The position numbers and the translations under genes are program-made. Positions 1 through 8,730 of a stretch of 64,000 nucleotides of DNA are shown here, one piece after another (position 1 is the stretch's first letter; every line of letters starts with the position of its first letter). The stretch is taken from positions 4,030,001-4,094,000 of the forward strand of contig NZ_CP176395.1 of the NCBI RefSeq assembly GCF_046244365.1, in the 5' to 3' direction. The notes below the pieces were generated by a model. That model worked only from the letters and a program-made list of their open reading frames with translations. It had not been told where the DNA came from and did not search any database. Source of the DNA: Paenibacillus_V sp046244365. Lineage in GTDB: Bacteria > Bacillota > Bacilli > Paenibacillales > NBRC-103111.

Positions 1-1
1 G

Positions 2-415
2 CAGAGCGCGCATGACGAAATCAATGTGATCGAAGCGGGAGCGAATTACGGCTGGCCGACGATTGAAGGGGACCAAACGGCTCCCCGGATGAAGCCGCCG
101 CTCGCGCACAGCGGTACGACGACCTGGGCGCCGTCAGGCATGACGTTCGTCACGAAAGGGCCTTGGAAAGGCAGCATGCTCGCGGCTAATTTACGCGGCG
201 AGCAATTAATCCGTTTCGAGCTGTCGGGTGACGGCGGCCAACCGGCGGTGTCCGGCAAGCAATATTGGCTACAGAGGCAGCTTGGGCGAATAAGGGATGT
301 ATACGAAGGGCCGGACGGTTCGCTGTATGTGCTGACGAATAATCGCGATGGGCGAGGAACCCCGAAGGCTGGTGACGATAAAATCATTCGGCTCGTGCCG
401 GAAGCGGTCAAATAA
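2..415 (+). CDS. PQQ-dependent sugar dehydrogenase family protein, C-terminal part
   Basis: The frame is already open at base 2, so the 5' end lies outside the window; 137 residues are visible. HDEINVIEAGANYGWP near the start is the conserved strand motif of the glucose/sorbosone dehydrogenase beta-propeller family. It is followed by typical blade segments (a GMTFV stretch, LRGEQLIRFEL, RIRDVYEGPDGSLYVLTNN, and a closing IIRLVP). These enzymes are usually exported and oxidise aldoses with PQQ. The signal peptide and catalytic histidine would be in the missing half, so activity cannot be judged. Confidence 0.85.
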   Translation, partial: QSAHDEINVIEAGANYGWPTIEGDQTAPRMKPPLAHSGTTTWAPSGMTFVTKGPWKGSMLAANLRGEQLIRFELSGDGGQPAVSGKQYWLQRQLGRIRDVYEGPDGSLYVLTNNRDGRGTPKAGDDKIIRLVPEAVK

Positions 416-482
416 AAGGGACCGTTCCCTTTTGGGGGCAGGCGATATAGCCGTCCGGCAGCGAGCATTCCGGCAGATACGG

Positions 483-743
483 TTATCTGCCGTATCTTGG
501 GTTCGAGCTGGCGGATCTTTCCGTGCGCAAATACGGATTGTTCATGCCCGAGAAATCGTCGACAGTTCTGGATGTGTATACGTGACGAGGAACCGGGCAG
601 CAATGGTGGCGGTTCACGATTTCAACCTGATGAACGATCTCCACGACCTGCGGATGATAAATGTCTCTAAAAACTTGAACAGGCGGATCATAAACGGTTT
701 TCGTCGGGCATGTCGGGCAATGAGGTTTTGGATGACAAGACAT
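483..743 (-). CDS. CotD-like spore coat protein
   Basis: An 86-residue protein very rich in His, Cys, Pro and Tyr. It begins with CHPKPHCPTCPTKTVYDPP and has a His/Val-rich centre (IYHPQVVEIVHQVEIV), the composition and PTxxxYDPP opening of CotD-family inner coat proteins. ATG 743 is chosen because AAGAAAGGG lies about 9 bases upstream; TTG 752 and ATG 749 are too close to it. An 8-bp inverted repeat (475-482/490-497) surrounds the stop codon. Mother-cell expression late in sporulation is expected for the family; I did not resolve a promoter. Confidence 0.7.
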   Translation of the reverse strand: MSCHPKPHCPTCPTKTVYDPPVQVFRDIYHPQVVEIVHQVEIVNRHHCCPVPRHVYTSRTVDDFSGMNNPYLRTERSASSNPRYGR

Positions 744-865
744 GTGCATCAACCCTTTCTTGTGAAGTAGTACAGTATATGGGGCAAATGGGAAATAGCA
801 TGGATGGAAGCCTAAGGGCTTTTCCCCAATTCATGTACGTTCGTCCCTATCGTCATCGCACGCCC

Positions 866-909
866 AAAAGGCGCATTCGGCCGCTTATCGGAGCGGGAAT
901 GCGCCTTTT
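866..909. terminator. Bidirectional terminator-like hairpin
   Basis: Perfect 13-bp inverted repeat AAAAGGCGCATTC / GAATGCGCCTTTT with an 18-base loop. The A/T ends give a short U run on either transcript. It is isolated from genes, so its client is unknown. Confidence 0.5.
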
Positions 910-1076
910 GAAAGTGGCGTTCATGGTGTTGCATACGGTTCGGCCGGTGCGAACAAGAGAGAACGCGACCTCGACGATTGTGGATGGAAAATATCCCTCG
1001 CGGGGCGGGTTGGCTTGTACGGATGCCTAACGGCTAGTCCCTATACGAGCATGCTTCGTCCATACGGGCCAAAGGA

Positions 1077-1111
1077 CAAAAAGAGACCCGCAAGCAACGG
1101 GCCGCGGGTCT
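1077..1111 (-). terminator. Rho-independent terminator of the TetR gene
   Basis: On the reverse strand an AGACCCGC/GCGGGTCT stem (1104-1111 with 1084-1091) is followed by a CTTTTTG run. It lies about 130 bases past the stop of the TetR-family gene. Confidence 0.75.
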
Positions 1112-1241
1112 TAAGAGATTATATTAAAAGGGGGGTCGACTCTTAGTATAGGCGGTCATCATTAAAGAAACATGAAGAAAGTATTTCGTTTTTGTTACAT
1201 TTGTGTTAGTTTTTGTTGCGACAAGCTGGCAGGCAGGGCTT

Positions 1242-1859
1242 TTAAGCGAACGGATCCGCTGCATAAGGGCCGTATATGGCGATTTTCATCAATTTGGCGG
1301 ACATGAATTTCGGGGAGTACGGCGTGTCGTTTTCCAGCCACCAAACGATCACTTCCACGAAAGCGGCCGCCGTATAGCGCACGAGCATGTCCCGCGGCGC
1401 CGTCAAAAGCCTGTCGTCCGGCTGGACGGCAAGGAGTCCCGTCGAAATGAATTCGGTTATCGCGTTGATTAGCCGCGAAGTGAAATAGGGCATGCGCGTC
1501 TCGATCAGCATGACTTTGTAATAATCCGCATGCAACTCCACATGTTCGAAGAGATGAACGAAAGTAGGATGCGGCTTATCGCTTCGAAAGTCGAATATCT
1601 TCATATCCTCCGAAACGCCGGCCGTCCGCAAACGGTCACCTAGCTCCAGCATAATCTCGTCCGTGCTTTGCTCCGTCAAATCGTGCTTGTCGTTGTAATG
1701 CAGATAGAAGGTGGCGCGATTCAGACCGGCCCGTTCCGCGAGATCCTGCACCGTAATTTTTTCGTATCCTTTATCGCGAATCAAGGCAATGAGCGCGGCG
1801 TTTAACAGCTGACGCGTCCGCTTGACGCGGGGATCGTCCTTTTTGTTTCTGATCGACAT
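1242..1859 (-). CDS. TetR/AcrR family transcriptional regulator
   Basis: A 205-residue repressor with a standard N-terminal TetR helix-turn-helix (residues about 13-60: TRQLLNAALIALIRDKGYEK, then ITVQDLAERAGLNRATFYLH). The C-terminal ligand domain is not assignable to an effector. It is divergent from the SDR gene at 2099 across a 239-bp gap holding a palindrome, so autoregulation and control of the SDR gene are plausible. The start ATG follows CAGGAGAG. Confidence 0.9.
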   Translation of the reverse strand: MSIRNKKDDPRVKRTRQLLNAALIALIRDKGYEKITVQDLAERAGLNRATFYLHYNDKHDLTEQSTDEIMLELGDRLRTAGVSEDMKIFDFRSDKPHPTFVHLFEHVELHADYYKVMLIETRMPYFTSRLINAITEFISTGLLAVQPDDRLLTAPRDMLVRYTAAAFVEVIVWWLENDTPYSPKFMSAKLMKIAIYGPYAADPFA

Positions 1860-1981
1860 TTGCAGCTCTCCTGTTTAACTTTTTCCGTTTCGGCCACACA
1901 CTGCCGGAGACTGTCGACAAATCGACAAATCGCCGCGTATTGATGTTTGCGCGCCCGGGATCGGTTTGTTATATTAATAGT

Positions 1982-1994
1982 CGACACGCTGTCG
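1982..1994. promoter_or_regulatory. Candidate operator between TetR and SDR genes
   Basis: CGACA-CGC-TGTCG is a 5-3-5 palindrome in the divergent intergenic region, just downstream of a possible -10 (TATATT, 1970-1975). The half-site also appears as CGACAAAT twice near 1917-1930. Binding is an inference from position. Confidence 0.35.
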
Positions 1995-2098
1995 TATAAA
2001 CAACGTCATGTTTAATTTTATCGTAACGTTACGGAAAAATAAAGCTGCCTGAACGCGCAGCTGCTTTGCTGCGGACAATTTGGAGAGGATGATGGACG

Positions 2099-2848
2099 AT
2101 GGGACGTCTTCACGATAAAGTAGCCATAATTACGGGTGCGGCAATGGGGCAAGGAGAAGCGGAGGCGAGGCTGTTCGCCCGGGAAGGGGCGAAGGTTGTC
2201 GCAACGGATATGCAGACCGACCAGCTGGAGCGGGTTGTGGCCGAAATTAATGCCGGCGGCGGACAAGCCATCGCCGTCAAGCATAACGTAGCGTCTGACG
2301 ACGATTGGAAGCGGGTAGTGGAAGAGGCCGTCGCGGCATTCGGCAAAGTGGAGGTGCTTGTCAACAATGCCGGGATCAGCACGGATGCAACCTTGAGCAC
2401 CTTTACGATCGAAAATTGGAGCAAGGTGCTGGACATCAACTTGACGGGATGCGTAATCGGCATGAAATACGTCGTGCCGGAAATGAAGAAAGCCGGAGGA
2501 GGCTCGATCGTCAACATTTCGTCGATAGCCGGAATCGTGGCGCTGAACTACACGAACGGGTACACGGCGTCCAAAGGCGCGCTCAGGGCCATATCCAAAG
2601 CATCGGCCGTAGAACTTGCGCAGGACCGCATTCGCGTGAATTCGGTGCATCCCGGCATCATTGTGACGCCGATGATCCGCGAAGCGATGGAAAGCGGAGC
2701 GGAGCAAATGTTCCAAGCGGGAACGCCGATTCCGCGCCTGGGCAAGCCGGACGACATCGCGTACGGCGTTCTGTACCTGGCTTCCGACGAATCTTCGTTC
2801 GTAACGGGCACGGAGCTTATTATTGACGGTGGATGGACGGCGAGATAA
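2099..2848 (+). CDS. Short-chain dehydrogenase/reductase (classical SDR)
   Basis: 249 residues, the usual length for a classical SDR. Visible features: Rossmann motif TGAAMGQG (12-19), NNAG (89-92), catalytic Ser near 141-142, YTASK with Tyr155 and Lys159, and the C-terminal SSFVTGTELIIDGG signature. It resembles the glucose/3-alpha-hydroxysteroid dehydrogenase group, but substrate cannot be read from sequence. GGAGAGG precedes the ATG. The divergent TetR gene is the likely regulator. Confidence 0.9.
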   Translation: MGRLHDKVAIITGAAMGQGEAEARLFAREGAKVVATDMQTDQLERVVAEINAGGGQAIAVKHNVASDDDWKRVVEEAVAAFGKVEVLVNNAGISTDATLSTFTIENWSKVLDINLTGCVIGMKYVVPEMKKAGGGSIVNISSIAGIVALNYTNGYTASKGALRAISKASAVELAQDRIRVNSVHPGIIVTPMIREAMESGAEQMFQAGTPIPRLGKPDDIAYGVLYLASDESSFVTGTELIIDGGWTAR

Positions 2849-2887
2849 TGATTTTTTGAGTCGGCAGCATGAAGTAAATCATCAAGC

Positions 2888-2924
2888 AAAAGCCGTTCGT
2901 CCGAGTTAGGGCGGGCGGTTTTTG
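2888..2924 (+). terminator. Terminator after SDR gene
   Basis: GCCGTTCGTCC / GGGCGGGCGGT stem (with G-U pairs), 6-base loop, followed by TTTTTG. Confidence 0.7.
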
Positions 2925-3031
2925 CTTTCCGCGACTCCTGCATAGCCGGGCTGTGCAGATTTGAGCGGAACGTCTTCGGGAAAGTAACGTATTAGAGATA
3001 AGAAATCCAATATGTTACAGGAGGTCGTGAC

Positions 3032-3868
3032 ATGAATACGGAAATGCAAGCCCCGCAGCCCCGTAAAAACAGCGTGAAGACTATCGTGAATCTTGCCGTT
3101 CTGGGACTGCTGGTCGTCATTGTCGGCATGAACAGCTTCTCGACCGTGCAGTACGGTCATGTCGGGCTGTATAAAACGTTCGGCAAGCTAAGCGACAACG
3201 TGCTGGCGCCGGGCGTGCATATGAGGCTGCCGTTCGTCCAGACGGTCATTCAGGTCAATACGCAGGTCACGAAGGCGGAGTCCGATACGTCGGCCTCGTC
3301 GAAGGATTTGCAGCCGGTTTCCACGCATGTGGCGGTAAACTATTCGGTGAACAAAGAGGCTGTCTATCACTTGATGAACAATATCGGAGGCGCCTACGAC
3401 ACCATCATCATTTCGCCGGCTATTCAAGAGATCGTCAAAGAAGTAACGGCCAAATATCCCGCCGAGGATTTAATTGCGAAGCGCGATGTCGTAGCGAACG
3501 AAGTGAGTGATCTCCTGACCAAAAGGCTGGCGAAATACGATCTCATCGTAAACGATATCAACATCGTCAATTTCAAATTTTCCGACGCGTTCAACCAGTC
3601 GATCGAAGCGAAGCAGGTCGCTCAGCAGCAAGCGCTGAAAGCGGAGAACGACTTGAAGCGCGTGGAGATCGAAGCCAAGCAAAAAGTCGCACAAGCGCAA
3701 GCCGAGGCGGAATCGCTCAAGCTGAAGAAGCAGGAAATAACCCCCGACTTGGTGCAGCTGAAACAAATCGAGGTGCAGGAAAAAGCGCTGGAGAAATGGG
3801 ACGGCCGCTTGCCGTCGGTGACCGGTGGAGCAACGCCGTTCATCGATGTAGAGTCATTCGTCAAGTGA
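3032..3868 (+). CDS. Prohibitin-like SPFH/Band 7 membrane protein
   Basis: 278 residues. One N-terminal membrane helix (about 18-36) is followed by a Band 7/SPFH domain (TVQYGHVGLYKTFGKL, LAPGVHMRLPFVQTV, SKDLQPVSTHVAVNYSV), then a long Ala/Lys/Glu coiled coil and a short C-terminal tail. The organisation matches prohibitin-family proteins that assemble into membrane rings or microdomains and influence membrane proteases. CAGGAGGTCGTGAC precedes the ATG. Monocistronic by context; the specific client in this organism is unknown. Confidence 0.88.
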   Translation: MNTEMQAPQPRKNSVKTIVNLAVLGLLVVIVGMNSFSTVQYGHVGLYKTFGKLSDNVLAPGVHMRLPFVQTVIQVNTQVTKAESDTSASSKDLQPVSTHVAVNYSVNKEAVYHLMNNIGGAYDTIIISPAIQEIVKEVTAKYPAEDLIAKRDVVANEVSDLLTKRLAKYDLIVNDINIVNFKFSDAFNQSIEAKQVAQQQALKAENDLKRVEIEAKQKVAQAQAEAESLKLKKQEITPDLVQLKQIEVQEKALEKWDGRLPSVTGGATPFIDVESFVK

Positions 3869-3880
3869 GCCGTTCAATAG

Positions 3881-3916
3881 AAAGAGCAGTCGGGTGATTA
3901 GCCTGGCTGCTCTTTT
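3881..3916. terminator. Bidirectional terminator between convergent genes
   Basis: AAAGAGCAG / CTGCTCTTT perfect stem between the prohibitin-like gene and the convergent universal stress gene; U runs on both strands. Confidence 0.8.
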
Positions 3917-3924
3917 CATTTCGG

Positions 3925-4350
3925 TTACTTCACGACAAGAACGGGAATAGGAGAGTGCTGAACGATGTTATGGCTGACGCTGCCGAGAAACAGCTCTTTC
4001 ACGTCCGACAAGCCGCGGCTTCCGACGATGATGACATCGGCGGACATTTCCTTGGCATAATCCAAAATGGCGGCAACCGGGTTGCCGATCAGCAGGGTGG
4101 CCTTAGCGTCCGGCAGACCGGCCAACTGCCGGTTTGCTTCTTCGACCATGCTTTCGACCCGCTTCAGGTATTCCTTCTCGTATTCGTCGGAAGGCTTGAC
4201 GATCGCTTCGCCGATGACCGCTACCGGGTTGTGCAGAACGTGAACGGCCTCCAGCTTCGCTTTGCTGTCCCCCGCAAGCTTGATGGCCAGCTGCAGCGCT
4301 TTCTTGGATAAAGGCGAACCGTCGTAAGCAAGTAGCATGCGTGAGAACAT
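3925..4350 (-). CDS. Universal stress protein (UspA family)
   Basis: A 141-residue single-domain UspA protein. Asp10 in the LLAYDGS start and the ATP-binding signature GSRG (110-113) with GS at 123-124 fit the G-2x-G-9x-G-S pattern, so this is an ATP-binding type. GGACGATTAGG lies before the ATG. It lies downstream of the YhgE/Pip gene on the same strand with a 75-bp gap, so it may be co-transcribed. Confidence 0.93.
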   Translation of the reverse strand: MFSRMLLAYDGSPLSKKALQLAIKLAGDSKAKLEAVHVLHNPVAVIGEAIVKPSDEYEKEYLKRVESMVEEANRQLAGLPDAKATLLIGNPVAAILDYAKEMSADVIIVGSRGLSDVKELFLGSVSHNIVQHSPIPVLVVK

Positions 4351-4425
4351 CCTAATCGTCCTTTCGGGCCTATGGCGGCATACTCATGCAACCAGTATGC
4401 CACATTCGGGCTTCGGATAAACGAA

Positions 4426-6576
4426 CTAGTGAATGAGCTCGCTTTCTTTGGCTTTGCTGACGAGCTTTTCGCTGGATCGGTTGATGATTTTTTTGAGCGC
4501 GAGCCCTATGATCAGCGCGATCCCGGCGAAAACGGCAAGCATGCTTATATCGCGTGCGACGATGTCCCACAGGATGCCGCCGACCGCTTCGCGCATCATG
4601 CTGATCGCATACGTGAACGGCAGGAAGGGGTGAATCGCTTGAAAGAACGGCGGCGTCACTTGTATCGGGAACGTTCCTCCCGAGCCGGCCAGCTGCAGGA
4701 CGAGCAGGACGATCGCGAGCGCTTTGCCGACATTGCCGAACACCGATACGAGCGTGTACACGATCAGCATGAACACGGTACTGATGAGCAGTCCGAACAG
4801 AACGAACCACAGCTTCTCCGCCACATAGGCGCCGAGTATGTAAATGTCCCCGGTCGTCACGAGCAAAGATTGAAGCAGCGTCAAGGTAAGAAAAGTTAAG
4901 AAACGCCCGAAATAAACGTGATAGCTGCGAAATGCCCCGTGATGATCGTGAACCTCCACCGTCAACAAGGAAACGAGCAGCAGCGCGCCGACCCAGAGCG
5001 AGAGGGTGGAGAAGAACGGCGACATACCGGAGCCGTAATTCGGAATCGGAAACAGCTTGTTTTCCTTAAGCAGTACAGGCTCGGCGAAAAATTCGCTTTC
5101 CTTCTCGAAATTGTTTTTGAGCAGATCGATAATTTGCCGGATGTCGCCTTCCGTTTCGAAGGCTCTGAACCGGTCGGCCAGCTGCGCGATTTTCGCTTCC
5201 GCCGCAGGCAGCTGCTGGCGGATCGCGTCGAATTCCCGGCTGCCGACAGCAAGTCCTTGCGCCGCATCGTCGACGATCCGCTTCACGTCGGGAATGCTTT
5301 TGGCCGCTTCCGTAAGCGCCGATTGCGCGGTTGCGAGCGACTTTTTGGCGGTTGCCAGCCCTTGCTGTACCGCCGGCAGGATTTCGCTGTCATAACGATT
5401 GAGGATGTCGCCAAGCTGCGCCGACGCTTCCTTCGATAGCCGGTTCAGCTCGTTCACCAGCTCCGCTGCCGGCTTCTCGCCCTTGTTTACGGCGTCTTGG
5501 ATACGAGTAACGACCGACAGCTGCTGCTGGAATTTCTCCTTGACGCCATTCAGCTTCGCGATCGTCGGCGCTAGACGGTTGCCGGAGGTGAAGCCGTTCA
5601 GCTTCTCGAACAGCGCGATCGTCTTGTCCGTAACCGAAATGGCGGTGGTCAGCCTGCGGGAGGCAATATCAAGAGCGGTCTTAGCTGCATTCGGATCGAA
5701 ATTGGCATCCAGTAAAATAGCCGTGAGCTGTTCCGTATAGATAGCGGCTTGCTGCAGGAGCAGCAGATCCTGCTTGATGTTCGGCGCAATCGCCTCGAGC
5801 GCTTCCGTTCCTTTGTCGAGGTATTGGCCTACCCCCTCGGTTACTTGCTGGCCTTCCTCGGCGATTCTCGCCACCTCGGGGATACGGGACTGCACTTTCC
5901 CGACCAGTTCGTTTGCCGTTGCTATATCCTTCGCTGCGGTGTCGACGGCGGCGTTGATCTCCGGAAATGCCGCTTCCAGCTTGAAGACGACTTCCTTGAC
6001 CTTCTCGATCGTCGGCAGCTCGTTTTCCAATTCGACGCCTACATCATTGAACAGCTGGAAAATAGCGCCGTTGGCTGTCTTTATAAAGTTGCGCGTAATT
6101 TCCTCCGTAATGCCGGAAGCGCCTTTGGACGTGATTTTCGGCGAGATGGCATTGATTTTCTCGTTCACGTCATATAAGATTTCGCCCTTCTCCGGATTGT
6201 CCGTCAGCACGGTCGCGATTTTGGCGGAAAAATCGGAGGGGATCGTGATGGCGGCATAGTAACCCCCGTGCTTCACCCCGTGTAGCGCATCCTCCCGGCT
6301 GACGAAATTCCAGCCCATCTTGCTGTTGGCTTTCAGAGAGGAGACGACTTCGTCCCCGATATTGACGGGCTTGCCGCGCAGCTCGGCACCCTTGTCCTCG
6401 TTCGTGACCGCGATAGCGATCCCGCTTGTTTGTCCGTACGGATCCCAGGACGCTTTAATGTTGAACCATGCGTACAGGGAGGGCAGGCAAACGAGTCCGA
6501 GTATAATCACCGTCGCCGCCCAGTTTTTGGCCAGTCTTTGCAGATCGCCGAAATAAATGAGTCCAATCTTTTTCAT
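4426..6576 (-). CDS. YhgE/Pip family membrane protein
   Basis: 716 residues. One N-terminal helix (VIILGLVCLPSLYAWFNI) is followed by the YhgE/Pip N-terminal signature (WDPYGQTSGIAIAVTNEDKG), a long extracellular helical stalk (about residues 165-480), then five or six C-terminal helices of ABC-2 permease type. Homologues include phage infection protein Pip of Lactococcus, and related proteins sit near type VII secretion loci; no such genes are seen here. ATG 6576 is preferred over 6582 because the GAGGAG site is then 6 bases away. Confidence 0.88.
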   Translation of the reverse strand: MKKIGLIYFGDLQRLAKNWAATVIILGLVCLPSLYAWFNIKASWDPYGQTSGIAIAVTNEDKGAELRGKPVNIGDEVVSSLKANSKMGWNFVSREDALHGVKHGGYYAAITIPSDFSAKIATVLTDNPEKGEILYDVNEKINAISPKITSKGASGITEEITRNFIKTANGAIFQLFNDVGVELENELPTIEKVKEVVFKLEAAFPEINAAVDTAAKDIATANELVGKVQSRIPEVARIAEEGQQVTEGVGQYLDKGTEALEAIAPNIKQDLLLLQQAAIYTEQLTAILLDANFDPNAAKTALDIASRRLTTAISVTDKTIALFEKLNGFTSGNRLAPTIAKLNGVKEKFQQQLSVVTRIQDAVNKGEKPAAELVNELNRLSKEASAQLGDILNRYDSEILPAVQQGLATAKKSLATAQSALTEAAKSIPDVKRIVDDAAQGLAVGSREFDAIRQQLPAAEAKIAQLADRFRAFETEGDIRQIIDLLKNNFEKESEFFAEPVLLKENKLFPIPNYGSGMSPFFSTLSLWVGALLLVSLLTVEVHDHHGAFRSYHVYFGRFLTFLTLTLLQSLLVTTGDIYILGAYVAEKLWFVLFGLLISTVFMLIVYTLVSVFGNVGKALAIVLLVLQLAGSGGTFPIQVTPPFFQAIHPFLPFTYAISMMREAVGGILWDIVARDISMLAVFAGIALIIGLALKKIINRSSEKLVSKAKESELIH

Positions 6577-6671
6577 TTGCATCTCCTCTGGATGTCGGAT
6601 AGGAATTTCACCTTAAGTAGTATAGCCGAAATGCCAGAATTTGAAAATTAAACATTACGGGCGATTGGGCT

Positions 6672-6701
6672 TTGTCAGGATCGGGTGCTTACGGGTATAA
6701 T
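6672..6701 (+). promoter_or_regulatory. Sigma-A-like promoter
   Basis: TTGTCA (6672-6677), 18-base spacer, TATAAT (6696-6701). It lies 110 bases upstream of the small gene at 6813. Confidence 0.55.
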
Positions 6702-6812
6702 GAGCATATTCCGTTATGAAGGATCGGGGGTTCGCGCCGATCGTTGCAAAAGGCGGAGAATCATCCGTCGTTTGACCGTTTACATAACAGACCGTAAGGA
6801 GAGCCGGTTTAC

Positions 6813-7022
6813 ATGAGCCAGAGTAATGACAAAGCGCAGCCTGGAGATACGATTGTCATCGTAGCCAATACGAACGATCATCCGTTTGAAATAGGGCAGC
6901 GTGTCCTCGTAACCGATTGGTACGATTTCGAAGCGTCGGACGCCGTATACGGCGTAGAGGCGATCGCGCATCCGGAGATGGAGCACTGGTTCGTGCGACA
7001 TACCGATTACAAGAAGGCATGA
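6813..7022 (+). CDS. Small conserved-looking protein of unknown function
   Basis: 69 residues, acidic, no membrane segment. AAGGAG lies upstream of the ATG. The sequence begins hydrophilic and then forms a beta-rich core (DTIVIVANTNDHPFEIGQRV LV), suggestive of an SH3-like barrel, though I recognise no family. It appears to form a two-gene unit with the gene at 7062. Confidence 0.65.
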   Translation: MSQSNDKAQPGDTIVIVANTNDHPFEIGQRVLVTDWYDFEASDAVYGVEAIAHPEMEHWFVRHTDYKKA

Positions 7023-7061
7023 GCTTGGAAACGGACCGTATGATGAATGTTGGAGGCGTAT

Positions 7062-7532
7062 ATGCTTACTTTTGAAGAAAAACTTGCGATTCTGGAATCG
7101 TTTCCCGAGCTGCAGCGCAAAAACGTATCGCTAGGGCGCGTCAATTTCCACTATGAAGAAAGCGTACATGAGAAAAAGACGGTTGCCTATCATATGCATC
7201 CGAACGGGAACGGCTTTGTTTACGACGGCTTGCTGCAAGGCTATGCGACGGACGACAAAGGCTTCGTCAATATACGGGATTTCACGTCCGACGAGCTTCG
7301 CTCGATCGTGGACAAGTCGATCCGGTCGCTGTCCGGCGCATCGGCACCAAATGCGAACGGCGGCGATAGCGCCGGGGAAGAACGTTGGGTCGGGCCTGAC
7401 GATCACGTGCTTACGGTCACTTATGAAGACGAGTTGTGGTATTTGTATACCGGAGCGAATTTGGAATCGGCATTCGAAACCTATGAAGAGGTTGAAGCCT
7501 ACATGAAAGAAGAAGGGTTTACGAGGGAGTAA
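7062..7532 (+). CDS. Protein of unknown function
   Basis: 156 residues, acidic and soluble, without recognised catalytic motifs. The ATG at 7062 is chosen over that at 7047 because GGAGG lies inside the longer frame, 5 bases before 7062. Aromatic-rich segments (YHMHPNGNGFVYDGLLQGY; LTVTYEDELWYLYTG) suggest an alpha/beta fold. It follows the 69-residue gene by 39 bases and ends at a good terminator. Confidence 0.7.
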   Translation: MLTFEEKLAILESFPELQRKNVSLGRVNFHYEESVHEKKTVAYHMHPNGNGFVYDGLLQGYATDDKGFVNIRDFTSDELRSIVDKSIRSLSGASAPNANGGDSAGEERWVGPDDHVLTVTYEDELWYLYTGANLESAFETYEEVEAYMKEEGFTRE

Positions 7533-7545
7533 ATAGGAGGGCAAG

Positions 7546-7577
7546 AAAGCCGGTCGCATGACGAAGGCCGGCTTTTT
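7546..7577 (+). terminator. Rho-independent terminator
   Basis: AAAGCCGG / CCGGCTTT stem followed by T6, 14 bases after the preceding stop codon. Confidence 0.85.
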
Positions 7578-7832
7578 TATGCCTTTTTACGTCGTTTCGC
7601 AAGAGTTTGGAACGAATATATGATAATTTATTATTATTAGCGAGCGTTTCGGGGTATAATTAGTATATTGGCAGCATTGACGCCTTGCAATGAACGCCGG
7701 TGAGTAGAGATGACACTAGATTGTTCGCTAATCCATATTAAAAGAGACCTGTCGATAAGGAACCTTTTCTATGATGAACCGAATACTTGCTATGTGAAAA
7801 TCAGTCGTTAAAAGAAAAGGGGAAATTCAAAA

Positions 7833-8141
7833 ATGAAAATGAACTTGAAGTTTACGAATAACGGGAAATTGGCGATTCAGCTGTTTACCAACGAGGAATT
7901 ATTAGAAATTTTTAATAGATATATGAATACCTTAACCAAAAAGTATGACATAGAAGTCACGATACCGGTTGATTGGAACCAGTCCATTGCGGAGGACGGA
8001 TCGCTGAAAGTCGTGCTGGCTAATGTAAAGTGCGAAGTGGAAGTCTTTTTTAAAGAGCTGGGAAGGGACATAAAGGTTCCTTTAAAGAAGAGACAAGGCG
8101 GGAAGCTGGACACGGTATTTAAGCTCGAAAAGATGGAATAG
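7833..8141 (+). CDS. Protein of unknown function
   Basis: 102 residues, Lys/Glu rich, no membrane helix. The ATG follows AAAGGGGAAATTC. I recognise no domain; alternation of hydrophobic residues (TIPVDWNQ, LKVVLANVKCEVEVFF) suggests a small alpha/beta domain. Monocistronic: a terminator follows at 8151. Confidence 0.65.
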   Translation: MKMNLKFTNNGKLAIQLFTNEELLEIFNRYMNTLTKKYDIEVTIPVDWNQSIAEDGSLKVVLANVKCEVEVFFKELGRDIKVPLKKRQGGKLDTVFKLEKME

Positions 8142-8150
8142 GGGAACGAA

Positions 8151-8184
8151 GGGGCCTGCTCGAAAGAGCGGGCTTCTTTTTTTT
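8151..8184 (+). terminator. Rho-independent terminator
   Basis: GCCTGCTC / GAGCGGGC stem with a GAAA loop and a T8 tail. Confidence 0.85.
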
Positions 8185-8215
8185 GAGGATATTTCCATAT
8201 GAAGGTTGTAAAATA

Positions 8216-8265
8216 TTGACTACGAACAAATGTTTGCTATAATAGAGTTATAGAACAAACGTTCC
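8216..8265 (+). promoter_or_regulatory. Promoter overlapped by two LexA (DinR) boxes
   Basis: TTGACT (8216-8221), 16-base spacer, TATAAT (8238-8243). Box 1 CGAACAAATGTTTG (8223-8236) lies in the spacer and box 2 AGAACAAACGTTCC (8252-8265) covers the probable start site. Each differs at one position from the B. subtilis consensus CGAACRNRYGTTYC. Occupied LexA would block the polymerase at both positions, so SOS control is predicted. Confidence 0.75.
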
Positions 8266-8287
8266 TATTTTGAGAGGGGTGTATCGT

Positions 8288-8584
8288 ATGCCGGCAAATA
8301 AGATCAGATTTATCGAAAGAGACTATTTCAGAAAACTAATGATCGACAACAGCGAATGGATGACGGAAGACCAAATTGAGAAAATTCTTGATCAGGCCGG
8401 CACCCTATGGGACGATTTGACTTTTAAATTTTACGACAATGGAAAGCTTGAGATATTCGATAACCATACGGAGCAGCGCATTTCTTTGCACGACCTTCGC
8501 GGCGCCGCCTATGATTTTTACGTGAAAGAAAGAATCCGGTATATCCGCACGAACCTTCAGGCCAAAATATTGCAATCCGCTTAA
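8288..8584 (+). CDS. Predicted SOS-induced small protein of unknown function
   Basis: 98 residues, soluble and charged, with no recognised domain. The ATG follows GAGAGGGG by 8 bases; the longer TTG start at 8270 would swallow that site. Its promoter carries two LexA boxes, unlike any neighbour, so a role in DNA damage response is inferred from regulation only. It is not SulA/YneA-like: there is no signal, LysM or membrane segment. The C-terminus (YDFYVKERIRYIRTNLQAK) is basic and helical. Confidence 0.75.
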   Translation: MPANKIRFIERDYFRKLMIDNSEWMTEDQIEKILDQAGTLWDDLTFKFYDNGKLEIFDNHTEQRISLHDLRGAAYDFYVKERIRYIRTNLQAKILQSA

Positions 8585-8670
8585 CGGGCGGTGCAGGGCA
8601 GCTTGCCGGATCGGGCCCGTTCGGTTGTTTCTTAGTAGCGGCTGATGACGAGTTATTAAAGTTCCAAGCT

Positions 8671-8720
8671 AAAAAAGCATGAAACTGTCTGCTGACGCAG
8701 GGGGAGTGTCATGCTTTTAA
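8671..8720 (-). terminator. Terminator of the hydrolase gene
   Basis: Perfect 10-bp repeat AAAAGCATGA / TCATGCTTTT; on the reverse strand it is followed by T6, 12 bases after the alpha/beta hydrolase stop. Confidence 0.8.
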
Positions 8721-8730
8721 GTATTTCCTC

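Larger units (their letters stand above)
744..1241. other. 498-bp intergenic stretch
   Basis: No convincing gene is seen on either strand; the short frames have poor composition and no matched ribosome binding site. It holds a perfect 13-bp inverted repeat (866-878/897-909) flanked by A and T runs, and the reverse-strand terminator of the TetR gene near 1077-1111. Confidence 0.5.

Noticed and set aside
7710..7811. A 33-codon forward frame before the gene at 7833
   Set aside because: RBS is weak, no family or terminator supports it, and it sits in the leader of the next gene; left as unproven.
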